NCBI RefSeq assembly: GCF_030282845.1
Contig: NZ_JASTWE010000005.1
Location: forward strand, 1-64,000
DNA from: Pseudodesulfovibrio pelocollis
GTDB taxonomy: Bacteria > Desulfobacterota > Desulfovibrionia > Desulfovibrionales > Desulfovibrionaceae
Reading direction: 5' to 3'
Length of the DNA: 64,000 nucleotides
Shown here: piece by piece, positions 41,204 through 49,747 of the stretch
Numbering within the stretch: the first letter of the stretch is position 1
Layout: the number at the start of each line of letters is the position of its first letter
The notes under the pieces: generated by a model
What the model saw: only the letters and a program-made list of their open reading frames with translations
Told to the model about the DNA's origin: nothing
Database searches by the model: none
Position numbers and translations under genes: made by a program

Positions 41204-42097
41204 TCACACCCCGCCGGGTTCCTGGGGATCGGACCGCCCTTCCCGTGCTTCGTCTCGCAGTTCGCACGCGCGCTCGAACACAGCCGCCCGCTCCAGCATG
41301 GCTTCCATGGGCATGACCACCCTTGCGGCCAGGGCATAGGCCTCCAAGAACTCCCGCCGCTCGTCGTCGGTCCGGCAATACGCGCCCACCTGAACCGTCG
41401 CGGCCCCGGACATGAACAGGCCCACATCCACCCAGCGGGTAGACACGCCCCCGTTCTCCCAGTCCACAAGCCAGGCCCGTTCCCTGTCCTCGTCCACGAT
41501 GAAGTCCGACGGCTGGGCCGAGCCGTGGGTCACCACCCGATCTTCTCCCGTCAACAGCCTCGCGGCCCGCTGCGCCAGCCGATTCAACTCCGCGCCATGC
41601 GCTTGCGTGTCCATGGCCTCGTTCCCGCCGCACATGCCGTACACGTCCATGACCGGCTCCTCGCGCACCACGAACCTTCCGTCGGCGGGCAGGGAATGAA
41701 TCAGGCCCAGGGTCTGGGCAGCCAACCGCCAGTGGGTGTCGCAGGCAAGGGGTCGCCCTGTCAAAAACTCCATGAGCAGCGCACCCGTGGGTTGACCGTC
41801 CACCTCGGCCGCCTCGTCGCAGAAGAAGGGCCGGGGCGTGACCCCGGACCGGCGGACGGCCTGCAACACCGCGAACTCGTAAGCGATGCGCGCCATGAGT
41901 CCGAATCCGCCGCCGCGTGTCAGCCGCAGGAGATACCGGCTCTCCCCATACAACTCATCCACGGTGATCACGAAGTTGTCATTGTTCCAGCGCGACCCCA
42001 GGGACACGATCTGGTTTTCCGGGTCTTCGGAAAGCAGCCACCCTTTTCCCCGCAGGAATGCGGCGACAGCCTGAACCGACCTCTTGGTTTCCATCAT
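41204..42097 (-). CDS. Aminoglycoside phosphotransferase-like (APH) protein with altered catalytic loop
   Basis: A 297-residue kinase-fold protein. The N-lobe has a loop and strands (DNFVITVDELYGESRYLLRLTRGG), then TGALLMEFLTGRPL (hinge) and a Brenner-type loop HGSAQPSDF followed by LVDWENGG. In active APH/choline-kinase proteins the loop is HGDxxxxN; here the catalytic Asp is Ser and the Asn is Asp, although the following metal Asp (VDWE) is kept. It may be inactive or use another chemistry. Start chosen at 42097 after GAGGAG. Neighbours give no substrate hint. Confidence 0.7.
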   Translation of the reverse strand: MMETKRSVQAVAAFLRGKGWLLSEDPENQIVSLGSRWNNDNFVITVDELYGESRYLLRLTRGGGFGLMARIAYEFAVLQAVRRSGVTPRPFFCDEAAEVDGQPTGALLMEFLTGRPLACDTHWRLAAQTLGLIHSLPADGRFVVREEPVMDVYGMCGGNEAMDTQAHGAELNRLAQRAARLLTGEDRVVTHGSAQPSDFIVDEDRERAWLVDWENGGVSTRWVDVGLFMSGAATVQVGAYCRTDDERREFLEAYALAARVVMPMEAMLERAAVFERACELRDEAREGRSDPQEPGGV

Positions 42098-42135
42098 CCG
42101 CACCGCACTCCTCGCGAACTTTCGCACCAAAACAC

Positions 42136-42164
42136 TTGCCTTAAATAAGAACAGGAACTATTAT
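42136..42164 (+). promoter_or_regulatory. Ferredoxin promoter, predicted leaderless
   Basis: TTGCCT (42136-42141), 17-base spacer, TATTAT (42159-42164, 5 of 6 to consensus), then CTAATT and the ATG at 42171. The best of the leaderless-type promoters here. Confidence 0.65.
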
Positions 42165-42170
42165 CTAATT

Positions 42171-42389
42171 ATGAGCACAAACAACGCCGACACCACCCTG
42201 CGCGAGGTCGCCATCGAGTTGGGCGATTGCCGCTCCTGCCGGGGCTGCATCGACCTCAATCCCGATGTCTTCGAATGGGACGAGGTTCTGGACATGCCCT
42301 TTGTCAACCGGTCCGAGGTGAGTGAGGACGAGGTCCAGGACATCATGAACTGCTGCCCCGAGGGCTGCATCGTCTTCGTGGATGATTAG
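42171..42389 (+). CDS. Single-cluster ferredoxin
   Basis: A 72-residue acidic ferredoxin. Ligands: C20, C23, C26 (CRSCRGC) and a C-terminal Cys of CCPEGC (C61, C62 or C66), enough for one [4Fe-4S] or [3Fe-4S] cluster, as in the small ferredoxins of Desulfovibrio. N-terminal MSTNNADTTLREVAIELGD is longer than in minimal ferredoxins. The nearest AGGA is 15 bases from the ATG, too far to serve; see the promoter entry. A possible electron donor for complex I or other enzymes. Confidence 0.85.
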   Translation: MSTNNADTTLREVAIELGDCRSCRGCIDLNPDVFEWDEVLDMPFVNRSEVSEDEVQDIMNCCPEGCIVFVDD

Positions 42390-42404
42390 CGACAGCGGCC
42401 CGGC

Positions 42405-42980
42405 TCACTTGCCCTCCCCGCTTTTGGGCGGCAGGGAGCACGACTCGCTACAGCAAGTGCCGAAGAGAAAACCGCAATAGGTATGAAAAACGCGGGTCTG
42501 CCGCTCGCGCTGCTCGTCGGTGAGCGGTGTGACCGCCGCCCGGGCCACCATGTCCTGCAAGGTGTCCCAGTCGGGCAGCGCGGCCATGCCCGTGGCCACC
42601 ACCTCGCCGGTGGAAACGTCCATGAGCGAGGCGGTCATGGTGTCCGTGACCAGCGCATAGGGCACTGGGCCGTCCTTGATGAGTCGCCCGGCACACACGG
42701 TCTCCCGCTCGAAGCTCCCCACATTGCCCGCACAGAAAAGAATGATGAAGATAGGCCTGCCCTGGTCGTCATAAACCACGTAGTCCAGCGGCCGCTCGAA
42801 CGCCTCGCCCTCGACGCGATAGGTCAGCCCCACCTTGGCCTTGATTCGCTCGCGCGGATACCCCTTCTCCTCCACCAGCAGCCGCGCCAATGCCTGCCGA
42901 AACTCCTCGAAGGTGGTCTCGTCGATCTCCTCGCCGCTCAAATAATCGCGCAAGGTGCCGCCCAGGCTGGTTTCGTGCAT
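42405..42980 (-). CDS. Stand-alone HsdR_N (type I restriction N-terminal) domain protein
   Basis: A 191-residue protein whose core (VEEKGYPRERIKAKVGLTYRVEGEAFERPLDYVVYDDQGRPIFIILFCAG) matches the HSDR_N_2 domain, a PD-(D/E)xK-type nuclease fold. The usual ExK after the strand is replaced by an ILFCAG stretch, so nuclease activity is doubtful. There is no helicase, methylase or specificity subunit nearby. The tail carries a CCSESC cluster. GGAGGGAGCGCC fixes the ATG at 42980. It is convergent with the ferredoxin gene. Confidence 0.75.
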   Translation of the reverse strand: MHETSLGGTLRDYLSGEEIDETTFEEFRQALARLLVEEKGYPRERIKAKVGLTYRVEGEAFERPLDYVVYDDQGRPIFIILFCAGNVGSFERETVCAGRLIKDGPVPYALVTDTMTASLMDVSTGEVVATGMAALPDWDTLQDMVARAAVTPLTDEQRERQTRVFHTYCGFLFGTCCSESCSLPPKSGEGK

Positions 42981-43086
42981 GGCGCTCCCTCCGTTTTCGC
43001 TCATTGTCCCATTAATTTTCCCACAGTCTACGGCACGCACCTCGTCACGTCCACCTCCCAGACAGGCAACTCGGCCCCGCCCACGC

Positions 43087-43122
43087 AAAGGGGGAGCCTT
43101 TGTTGGAAGGCTCCCCCTGGTT
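43087..43122 (-). terminator. Terminator of the complex I operon
   Basis: GGGGGAGCCTT (43090-43100) pairs perfectly with AAGGCTCCCCC (43107-43117); on the minus strand TTT follows. It lies about 25 bases after the nuoN stop. Confidence 0.8.
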
Positions 43123-43142
43123 TGCATGAGACAAGGACCAGA

Positions 43143-44570
43143 CTACGGCATCAGGCTCCTGCCCGCCTCAACCGCCAGGTTGAAGAGCGGGGCCGGGACC
43201 ATGCCCGCCAGCAGCACCGCGCCAGCCAGCAGCCCGGCTCCGGCCGAGGCGAACCAACTGTTGTCCGGGGCCGGAGTCAGATCCGGGGTCTTGTCTTCGG
43301 TGAAGGCATGACGGAACAGGCTCAGGTAGTAGTAGATGGCGATGGCCGAGTTGAGCACCAGGGTGATGACCAGCCAGTTGTAGCCATGATCCCAGGCCGA
43401 GGTGATCAGGAAGAACTTGCCCATGAAGCCCATGGTGGGCGGCAGGCCGACCAGGGCAAAGGCTCCGGCGGCCAGCGAAAAGGCCAGCACCGGAGCTTTC
43501 TTGTACAAGCCATTGAGATCATTCAGCTTGAGGTTGCGTCCATCCACGGCCACCCGGCAGACCACCCAGAACACGAGCAGGTTCATGACCAGATACGCCA
43601 AGGCGTAGAAGGCGGCTGCGGCCAGCCCCTCGGAGGTGCCGCTGACTAGACCGACCATGATGTAGCCCGCGTGGGCCACGGACGAGAACCCGAGCAGCCG
43701 CTTGATGTCCGTCTGGGCCAGGGCTGCGAGGTTTCCATAGGTCATTGAGAGGGCGCCGAGCACAGCCAGCAGCGTGGTGATCTCCAGGCCCGGCTTCAGG
43801 AACACGGCCAGCCGCGCCAGGATGACGATGGCGCCCATCTTGGGCAGCGTGGCCACAAAGGCGGCGGTTTCGTTGCTGGCCCCCTGGTACACGTCCGGGC
43901 ACCAGAAGTGGAACGGGAACAGGGCCAGCTTGAAGAACATGCCGCCCAGGAAGAGGCACAGGCCGACCACGGCCATGGGCTGGTCCGCAAAGGTCCACGA
44001 CTTGTGCATCAGTTCGGCGATGTACGTGGTGTGCTGGCTGGCCATGATGTACGACAGACCATACAGGGCCAGGGCCGTGGCCACCGCGCCAAACAGGATG
44101 TACTTGACGCCCGCCTCGGCCGCGCCCTTGTTCTTGGCGCGCAGGGGGATGACCGCATAGAGGCTGTAGGAGGCCAACTCCAAAGCGAGGTAGATGGTGA
44201 TCAGCTCCACCGCCGAGGAGAGCATCATCAGCCCCAGGGCGGAGAAGCCGAGCATCATGTAGTAGTCGCTGCGCTTGCCCTCGGCCAGCGTGGGTTGGCG
44301 CGCGGCGTTGATGACCGTGACAAAGAAACCGAACGCGATGGCGATCTTGAAGAACTGGGACATCATGTCTACCCTGTAGACATCCCAGAGCATCAGGCCT
44401 TCGTGGCCGTAGTTGACGATGGCCACGAAGAAGCCGAGGCCGGCGCCAAAGGGCAGCCATTTCTCCACCACGGGTTTCCATTCCCTGTCGCCGAGGCTTT
44501 GAATCATCAAAACCAGGACCAGACACAGGAAGTACAGTTCCGGAACAACCAGAGTGATATCAAAGTTCAC
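43143..44570 (-). CDS. nuoN: NADH-quinone oxidoreductase-like subunit N
   Basis: A 475-residue antiporter-like membrane subunit, about 14 helices. The proton-channel signatures are clear: the discontinuous helix around FPFHFWCPDVYQGASNETAAFVATLPKMG, and GLALEL-type Glu in ELITIYLALELASYSLY. A GTG at 44570 is chosen over 44579 because AGGGAG lies nine bases ahead and family proteins begin with MNFD. Last gene of the operon. Confidence 0.92.
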   Translation of the reverse strand: MNFDITLVVPELYFLCLVLVLMIQSLGDREWKPVVEKWLPFGAGLGFFVAIVNYGHEGLMLWDVYRVDMMSQFFKIAIAFGFFVTVINAARQPTLAEGKRSDYYMMLGFSALGLMMLSSAVELITIYLALELASYSLYAVIPLRAKNKGAAEAGVKYILFGAVATALALYGLSYIMASQHTTYIAELMHKSWTFADQPMAVVGLCLFLGGMFFKLALFPFHFWCPDVYQGASNETAAFVATLPKMGAIVILARLAVFLKPGLEITTLLAVLGALSMTYGNLAALAQTDIKRLLGFSSVAHAGYIMVGLVSGTSEGLAAAAFYALAYLVMNLLVFWVVCRVAVDGRNLKLNDLNGLYKKAPVLAFSLAAGAFALVGLPPTMGFMGKFFLITSAWDHGYNWLVITLVLNSAIAIYYYLSLFRHAFTEDKTPDLTPAPDNSWFASAGAGLLAGAVLLAGMVPAPLFNLAVEAGRSLMP

Positions 44571-44582
44571 GTCTGCCACTCC

Positions 44583-46115
44583 CTATTGCTTGTCCGCAAC
44601 GACACCGAAGATGGCGGTTGCGGCGGTTTGCATGGGCTGCTCGGTCTCCAGGTGGGCGACCTTGCGCCTGTCGAAGTTCTCCAGCAGCTTTTCGACTGAC
44701 GGGTCGATGACCTTGAAGAACAGGGCCGGGTTGAGCCCGATCCAGAGCACGAACACCGCCGGAATGGTCAGGTAGACCCACTCCCTGGCGTTGAGATCCT
44801 TCCAGTTCCTGGCCGTGGCGGGCTTGCCCCAGGCCATCTTGAGCGACACGCGGAACATGTAGGCCGCGGCCAGCAGCGCGCCGGGCACGCAGAGCATGCC
44901 GATCCAGATGGACTTCTGGAAGGCGCCCACAAAGACCAGTATCTCGCCCACGAACCCGTTGGTGCCCGGGAAGCCGAAGGAGGCCAGGGCCATGAGTCCC
45001 CAGAAGAACATGAAGGCGGGCATGTACTTGCCAAGCCCCATGTTCTTCTCGATGTCGCGGCTGTGGCTGCGTTCGTAGACCGCGCCGATCATCATGAAGA
45101 GCGCGCCGGTGACGATGCCGTGGTTGAGCATCTGGAAGAGCGCGCCTTCCACGCCGCGCACGTTGAACAGGAATATGCCCAGGGTGACGAAGCCCATGTG
45201 GCCCACCGAAGAGTAGGCGACCAGCTTCTTGATGTCCGTCTGGCCCAGGGCGATGGCTCCGCCGTAGATGATGGAGACAATGGATATGGCGATCATCATC
45301 GGGGCGAAGTATTCACTGGCCGCCGGGGTCAGCGGCAGGCAGAAGCGCAGGAACCCGTAGGTGCCCATCTTCAGCAGCACGGCCGCCAGGATGACGGAAC
45401 CGGCCGAGGGCGCCTGCACGTGCGCCGCCGGAAGCCAGGTGTGGAACGGGAACATGGGCACCTTGATGGCAAAGGCCAGCGCCATGGCCAGGAATGCCCA
45501 GAACTGGAAGCGGAAGGTGAAGACGTGTTCCATCAACTCCGGGATGGCGAAGGTGCCGCCCGTGATCCTGAAGGCCACGATGGCCGCCAGGAGCAGGGTC
45601 GAACCGGCCAGGGTGTACAGGAAGAACTTGAGGGATGCGTACTTCCTGTCGTCTCCGCCCCAAACCGCGATGAGCAGGTACATGGGGATGAGCATGGCCT
45701 CCCAGAAGACGTAGAACAGGACGAAGTCAAGGGCGCAGAACACGCCCAGCACCGCCGAGGTCATGAACAGCAGGCAGAAGTGGAACTCCTTGACCCGCTT
45801 GCCGATGTAGGTCCAGGAACACATGACGCAAAGCGGCAGCACCGCCAGCGTCAGCCAGACCATGAGTATGCTGATTCCATCCACGCCGAGGTAGTATTCC
45901 AGGCCCCATTGATGGACCCAGTGATGACGCTCGACGAACTGGAAGTCCGCGTTTGGTGTATAGCCGAGCAGGGGCACGGCCAGAAGAAGCTCGATGACGG
46001 ACACCACGAAGGTGTACATCCGCACGACCTGCGGAGCCCGCAGGAAGAAGAGTCCGCAGGCCGCGACGAGCGGGAAAAGGATCAACAGTGTGAGTACCGG
46101 ATATCCGAAGTCCAA
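44583..46115 (-). CDS. nuoM: NADH-quinone oxidoreductase-like subunit M
   Basis: A 510-residue antiporter-like subunit, about 14 helices. Hallmarks are EAMLIPMYLLI (channel Glu), FAIKVPMFPFHTWLPAAHVQAPSAGSVILAAVLLKMG (Lys and discontinuous helix), and KKLVAYSSVGHMG. TTG start at 46115 with AAGGAGAG upstream; the stop overlaps the ribosome site of nuoN. Confidence 0.94.
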   Translation of the reverse strand: MDFGYPVLTLLILFPLVAACGLFFLRAPQVVRMYTFVVSVIELLLAVPLLGYTPNADFQFVERHHWVHQWGLEYYLGVDGISILMVWLTLAVLPLCVMCSWTYIGKRVKEFHFCLLFMTSAVLGVFCALDFVLFYVFWEAMLIPMYLLIAVWGGDDRKYASLKFFLYTLAGSTLLLAAIVAFRITGGTFAIPELMEHVFTFRFQFWAFLAMALAFAIKVPMFPFHTWLPAAHVQAPSAGSVILAAVLLKMGTYGFLRFCLPLTPAASEYFAPMMIAISIVSIIYGGAIALGQTDIKKLVAYSSVGHMGFVTLGIFLFNVRGVEGALFQMLNHGIVTGALFMMIGAVYERSHSRDIEKNMGLGKYMPAFMFFWGLMALASFGFPGTNGFVGEILVFVGAFQKSIWIGMLCVPGALLAAAYMFRVSLKMAWGKPATARNWKDLNAREWVYLTIPAVFVLWIGLNPALFFKVIDPSVEKLLENFDRRKVAHLETEQPMQTAATAIFGVVADKQ

Positions 46116-46141
46116 AGCTAGCTCTCCTTAGATTGTCCGGC

Positions 46142-47935
46142 TTAGCCGAAGTACCAAACAAGGGCGAAGATGCCCAGGCCAAGAACGGCGGCATACGCCA
46201 GGTAGTCTTGCAGGCTCGCGTTCTGGACCTTGGCCCCCGCCCTGCCGATGTTCCTGACGGTGTAGGCGCTTCCGTCCACCACGGTGTCGATACCCTTCTT
46301 GTCGAACCAGGAGGTGCCGTCGCCCATGCCGATCAGCGAGCGCAGACCGGCCGTGCGGTAGACCTCGGTCCAGAAGTCGTCAACCTTCGAGACTGGCCAG
46401 CACAGGGTCCGCATGACCACGCGGCCGATGAGCCGGTAGAACCAGTCGAAGTCGAGGTTCAGCTTGGCATGCGGCGTGATGATGGCGCGGGTCAGGTAGA
46501 AGGCCAGCCCCGAGAATCCGAGCAGCAGGCCGGAGTTGATGACCTTGTCGATGGTCCAGGGATTGAAGGAGTAATCCGAGGCGAACGGCAGGTAGCGGTA
46601 GAGCATGTCGGGGTAGACGCCTTGGGCGATGCACAGCAGGCCGGTCAGGGCCATGCCCACGTACATGTTGACCGGGATGGGCTTGATCTCGCCCACGTAG
46701 TCCCGCTTGCCGCCCCAGAAGGCGAAGTACGGCAGCTTGATGCCCACCGAGATGAACGTGCCCACCGCCGCGATCTCCATGCCCAGGGCCAGCAGCGTAT
46801 GATGCGCCTCGGCCGCCCCGGCGATGGTCATGGTCTTGGAGATGAATCCGTTGAACAGCGGCATGCCCGAGATGGACAGGGCCGCCACCATGTACCAGAC
46901 CATGACCCACGGCAGCCGGTAGGCCAGCCCGCCCAGCTTGTCGAGCTTGGCCGTGCCCACCGCGTAGAGCAGGCAGCCGGTGCCCATGAAGAGCAGACCT
47001 TTATAGAGGATATGGGCATAGGCGTGGGCGATGGCGCCGTTGAGCGTCATGGCCGTGCCGATGCCGATGCCCGCCACCATGTACCCCACCTGGGAGACGA
47101 TGTGGTACGAGAGGATGCGCCGGGCGTTGTTCTCGATGCACGCGTACAGGACGCCGAAGACCGCCATGCAGGTACCGGCTATGGCCAGAACCTCCCAGCC
47201 CGCGAAGCCCCGGCAGAGCACGTAGACCGCAGTCTTGGTGGTGAAGGCGCACATGTACACCGCGCCGCCGATGGAGGCGCGGGGGTAGGCGTCGGGCAGC
47301 CAGGCGTGCAGGGGCACCACCGCGGCGTTGACGCAGAAGCCGATGAGGATCAGCCAGTCGTAGAGCTGGGCCGCGCCGGGCTCGACGCCGATGAAGGCGA
47401 AGGAGCCGGTGGCCTTGAACTTGAGCAGCAGGCCGGCCAGCAGGAACAGGCCGCCCACCGTATGATACATGAAGTAGCGGAAGCCCGCGCCCACCGATTC
47501 CTTGGTCCGGGCCTGCCAGATGAGGAACGTGGAGCCGATGCTCATCAGTTCCCAGAACAGGAAGACCGTGAGCAGGTCGCCCGCGAAGACGCAGCCGAAC
47601 CCGCCAGCCACATAGAGGGAGCCGCAGACATAGTGCCCCCGGTCCTCCACATGCATGCCGTAGATGGCACCGGCCACCGCGATGACCGCGAAGACCTGGC
47701 CGAAGACGATGGACAGCTTGTCCACCCGGCCAAGGACCAAGGCCTGGTCGAGATAGCCGATGGCACCGTACATGCCCGGCTCGATGGTCATGATGCTGGC
47801 CAGGGCGATGAAGGGCGGCAGCAGCGCCAGCGCGCCGCGAAAGGCCTTGTTCATCCACTGTTCTTTGGGGATAAACGGCACCAGGAGCGCCAGGGCCAGG
47901 AACGCCACGGAGGGATGGTAGAAGCTAATCTCCAT
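46142..47935 (-). CDS. NuoL/MrpD-like antiporter subunit with C-terminal extension
   Basis: A 597-residue antiporter-like subunit. Core motifs: FLFWELMSIGSTFLIW, LHAWLPDAYPRASIGGAVYMCAFTTKTAVY, RILSYHIVSQVGYM. After the 14-helix core it carries a roughly 100-residue tail (KVDDFWTEVYRTAGLRSLIG, SLQDYLAYAAVLGLGIFALVWYFG) like the amphipathic arm plus final helix of NuoL. MrpD-type family members are the closest by motif. AAGGAGGA precedes the ATG, and it overlaps the 86-residue gene upstream by 11 bases. It probably takes the place of NuoL. Confidence 0.85.
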   Translation of the reverse strand: MEISFYHPSVAFLALALLVPFIPKEQWMNKAFRGALALLPPFIALASIMTIEPGMYGAIGYLDQALVLGRVDKLSIVFGQVFAVIAVAGAIYGMHVEDRGHYVCGSLYVAGGFGCVFAGDLLTVFLFWELMSIGSTFLIWQARTKESVGAGFRYFMYHTVGGLFLLAGLLLKFKATGSFAFIGVEPGAAQLYDWLILIGFCVNAAVVPLHAWLPDAYPRASIGGAVYMCAFTTKTAVYVLCRGFAGWEVLAIAGTCMAVFGVLYACIENNARRILSYHIVSQVGYMVAGIGIGTAMTLNGAIAHAYAHILYKGLLFMGTGCLLYAVGTAKLDKLGGLAYRLPWVMVWYMVAALSISGMPLFNGFISKTMTIAGAAEAHHTLLALGMEIAAVGTFISVGIKLPYFAFWGGKRDYVGEIKPIPVNMYVGMALTGLLCIAQGVYPDMLYRYLPFASDYSFNPWTIDKVINSGLLLGFSGLAFYLTRAIITPHAKLNLDFDWFYRLIGRVVMRTLCWPVSKVDDFWTEVYRTAGLRSLIGMGDGTSWFDKKGIDTVVDGSAYTVRNIGRAGAKVQNASLQDYLAYAAVLGLGIFALVWYFG

Positions 47936-48185
47936 AGTAGTCCTCCTTTCTGGCGATGAAGGGTTGAATGATCTTTTTCATGATGATGACCATCCCAAGG
48001 CCGACCACAAGGCCGAATCCGGCGAAGAACCCGGGGTACTTGTCGAGGCCGAAGTGCGGGTGATGCGTGACAAAGGGGACGTTGAGCACCAGCAGCACGG
48101 CCAGCACCACGAAGAAGATGATCTTCCACGTCTTCCTGTTGTCTCTCCATTTGGCGAGCAGCTCGCCCAGTCCGTTCTGACTCAT
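47925..48185 (-). CDS. Small two-helix membrane protein in the complex I operon
   Basis: An 86-residue protein with a charged N-terminus (ELLAKWRDNRKTWK), one membrane helix (about 22-38), a short HHPHFGLDKYPG loop, a second helix (52-70) and a charged tail. It matches no standard Nuo subunit. It overlaps the next gene (11 bases) and lies nine bases after the preceding one, so it is clearly part of the operon. Perhaps a structural link between the two antiporter-like subunits flanking it. Confidence 0.8.
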   Translation of the reverse strand: MSQNGLGELLAKWRDNRKTWKIIFFVVLAVLLVLNVPFVTHHPHFGLDKYPGFFAGFGLVVGLGMVIIMKKIIQPFIARKEDYYGD

Positions 48186-48194
48186 TATATCCCC

Positions 48195-49745
48195 CTAGAA
48201 CTTGCCGAAGACGTTGACGAAGTTCAGGAACGTCTGCGGGTACAGACCCAGCAACACGGAGATGATCGCGGTGATGAACAGCGGCACGACCATGGTTTTC
48301 GACGCCTCGCTGTACTGCGCGATGTTCGCCTCGGGCGCGGCCGTCTTGAAGAAGGCGCGGTAGAGGATGGGCACGAAGTAGCCCGCGTTGAGCGCGGTAC
48401 TGGCCAGAAGCGCCAGCAGAAGCGGCATCTGCTCGGCCTGGAGCGAGCCGTTGACCAGATACCACTTGGAGGCGAACCCGCACACCGGCGGCATGCCGAT
48501 CATCGAAAGCGAGGCCAGGCCAAAGGCGGCAAAGGTCCACGGCATCCTGCGGCCAAGCCCATCCATGAGGCTGATCTTCTTCAGGTGCGTGGCCACGTAG
48601 ATCGCCCCGGCCGCCATGAACAGCGTGATCTTGGAGAAGGCGTGGTGGGCGATGTGCATCACCCCGCCCTGCACTGCCGAATCCGTGAGCATGGTCACGC
48701 CAATGACGATGTAGGAGAGCTGGGACACGGTGGAATAGGCCAGCCGCGCCTTGATGTCGTCCTTGGTCAGGGCGATGAGGGAGGCCACCACGATGGTGAA
48801 GGCCGCGATGTATGCGGTGCCGATGCCCAGCGTGGTGTCGCCGAGCATGGTGCCCGGTGCTCCCACGAAGACGTCGCTCAAGGTCAGCGTGCCCGCCGTC
48901 TTGGTGCCGAAGCCCGAGAGGACGATGCGGCTGACGCAGAACACGCCCGCCTTGACAACCGCCACCGCGTGCAGCAGGGCCGAGACCGGGGTGGGCGCGA
49001 CCATGGCCGAGGGCAGCCAGTTGTGGAAGGGCATGAGCGCTGCCTTGCCAATGCCGAAGATGTACAGCCAGTAGGTCAGCGCCACCAGCCTGGGATGCTC
49101 TGCCACCACCTCGGCGGAGAACATGCCGTTGACGATGTCGGTCAGGTGGAAGTCCAGGTTGCCGACCAGCACGTAGGTGAGGACCATGGCGGGCAGCAGG
49201 AAGAGCTTGGACGTTCCCATCAGGTAGACAATGTACTTGCGCGCGCCCGACTTGGCCTCGTCGTCCTCGTGGTGGTAGACCAGAGGATAGGTGAACACCG
49301 TGATGACCTCGTAGAAGAGGTAGAGGGTGAACACGTTGGCCGCGAAGGCCACGCCCACGGCGCCGAAGATGGCCACCGCGAAGCAGATGTAGTAGCGGGT
49401 CTGGGCGTGTTCCTTGAGCCCGCGCATGTAGCCGATGTTGTAACTGGTGGCAAAAAACCACAGGAACGACGCGATGAGAGCGAAGATCATGCCCAGGCCG
49501 TCGGCGGCAAAGGCAATGGTGATGCCCGGCATTATCGTCGTCACATGGAAGAACCACACCTCGCCGCTCAGCACGGCGGGAGCCATGGACAACACACACA
49601 CGAACGTGGCGGCGGCGGCGACAAAGCTGACCGCCTCCCGTTTGTTTTCATCTTTGCGGTTCAGCCAGATAAAGAGCGGCGCGATCAGCGTGATCACCAC
49701 CGGCAGGAGTATCCGGGAACTCTCTATGGTAACCCCGTCCATCAT
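48195..49745 (-). CDS. MrpD/NuoL-like antiporter subunit (additional)
   Basis: A 516-residue antiporter-like subunit with about 14 helices. Motifs: FYEVITVFTYPLVYHHED (channel Glu), LMPFHNWLPSAMVAPTPVSALLHAVAVVKAG (the closest match to MrpA/MrpD and NuoL), and KARLAYSTVSQLSYI. It has no long C-terminal arm, unlike NuoL. With nuoM, nuoN and the 597-residue subunit it makes four antiporter-like proteins in one operon, where standard complex I has three. AAGGAATAGCT precedes the ATG. Confidence 0.85.
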   Translation of the reverse strand: MMDGVTIESSRILLPVVITLIAPLFIWLNRKDENKREAVSFVAAAATFVCVLSMAPAVLSGEVWFFHVTTIMPGITIAFAADGLGMIFALIASFLWFFATSYNIGYMRGLKEHAQTRYYICFAVAIFGAVGVAFAANVFTLYLFYEVITVFTYPLVYHHEDDEAKSGARKYIVYLMGTSKLFLLPAMVLTYVLVGNLDFHLTDIVNGMFSAEVVAEHPRLVALTYWLYIFGIGKAALMPFHNWLPSAMVAPTPVSALLHAVAVVKAGVFCVSRIVLSGFGTKTAGTLTLSDVFVGAPGTMLGDTTLGIGTAYIAAFTIVVASLIALTKDDIKARLAYSTVSQLSYIVIGVTMLTDSAVQGGVMHIAHHAFSKITLFMAAGAIYVATHLKKISLMDGLGRRMPWTFAAFGLASLSMIGMPPVCGFASKWYLVNGSLQAEQMPLLLALLASTALNAGYFVPILYRAFFKTAAPEANIAQYSEASKTMVVPLFITAIISVLLGLYPQTFLNFVNVFGKF

Positions 49746-49747
49746 AG

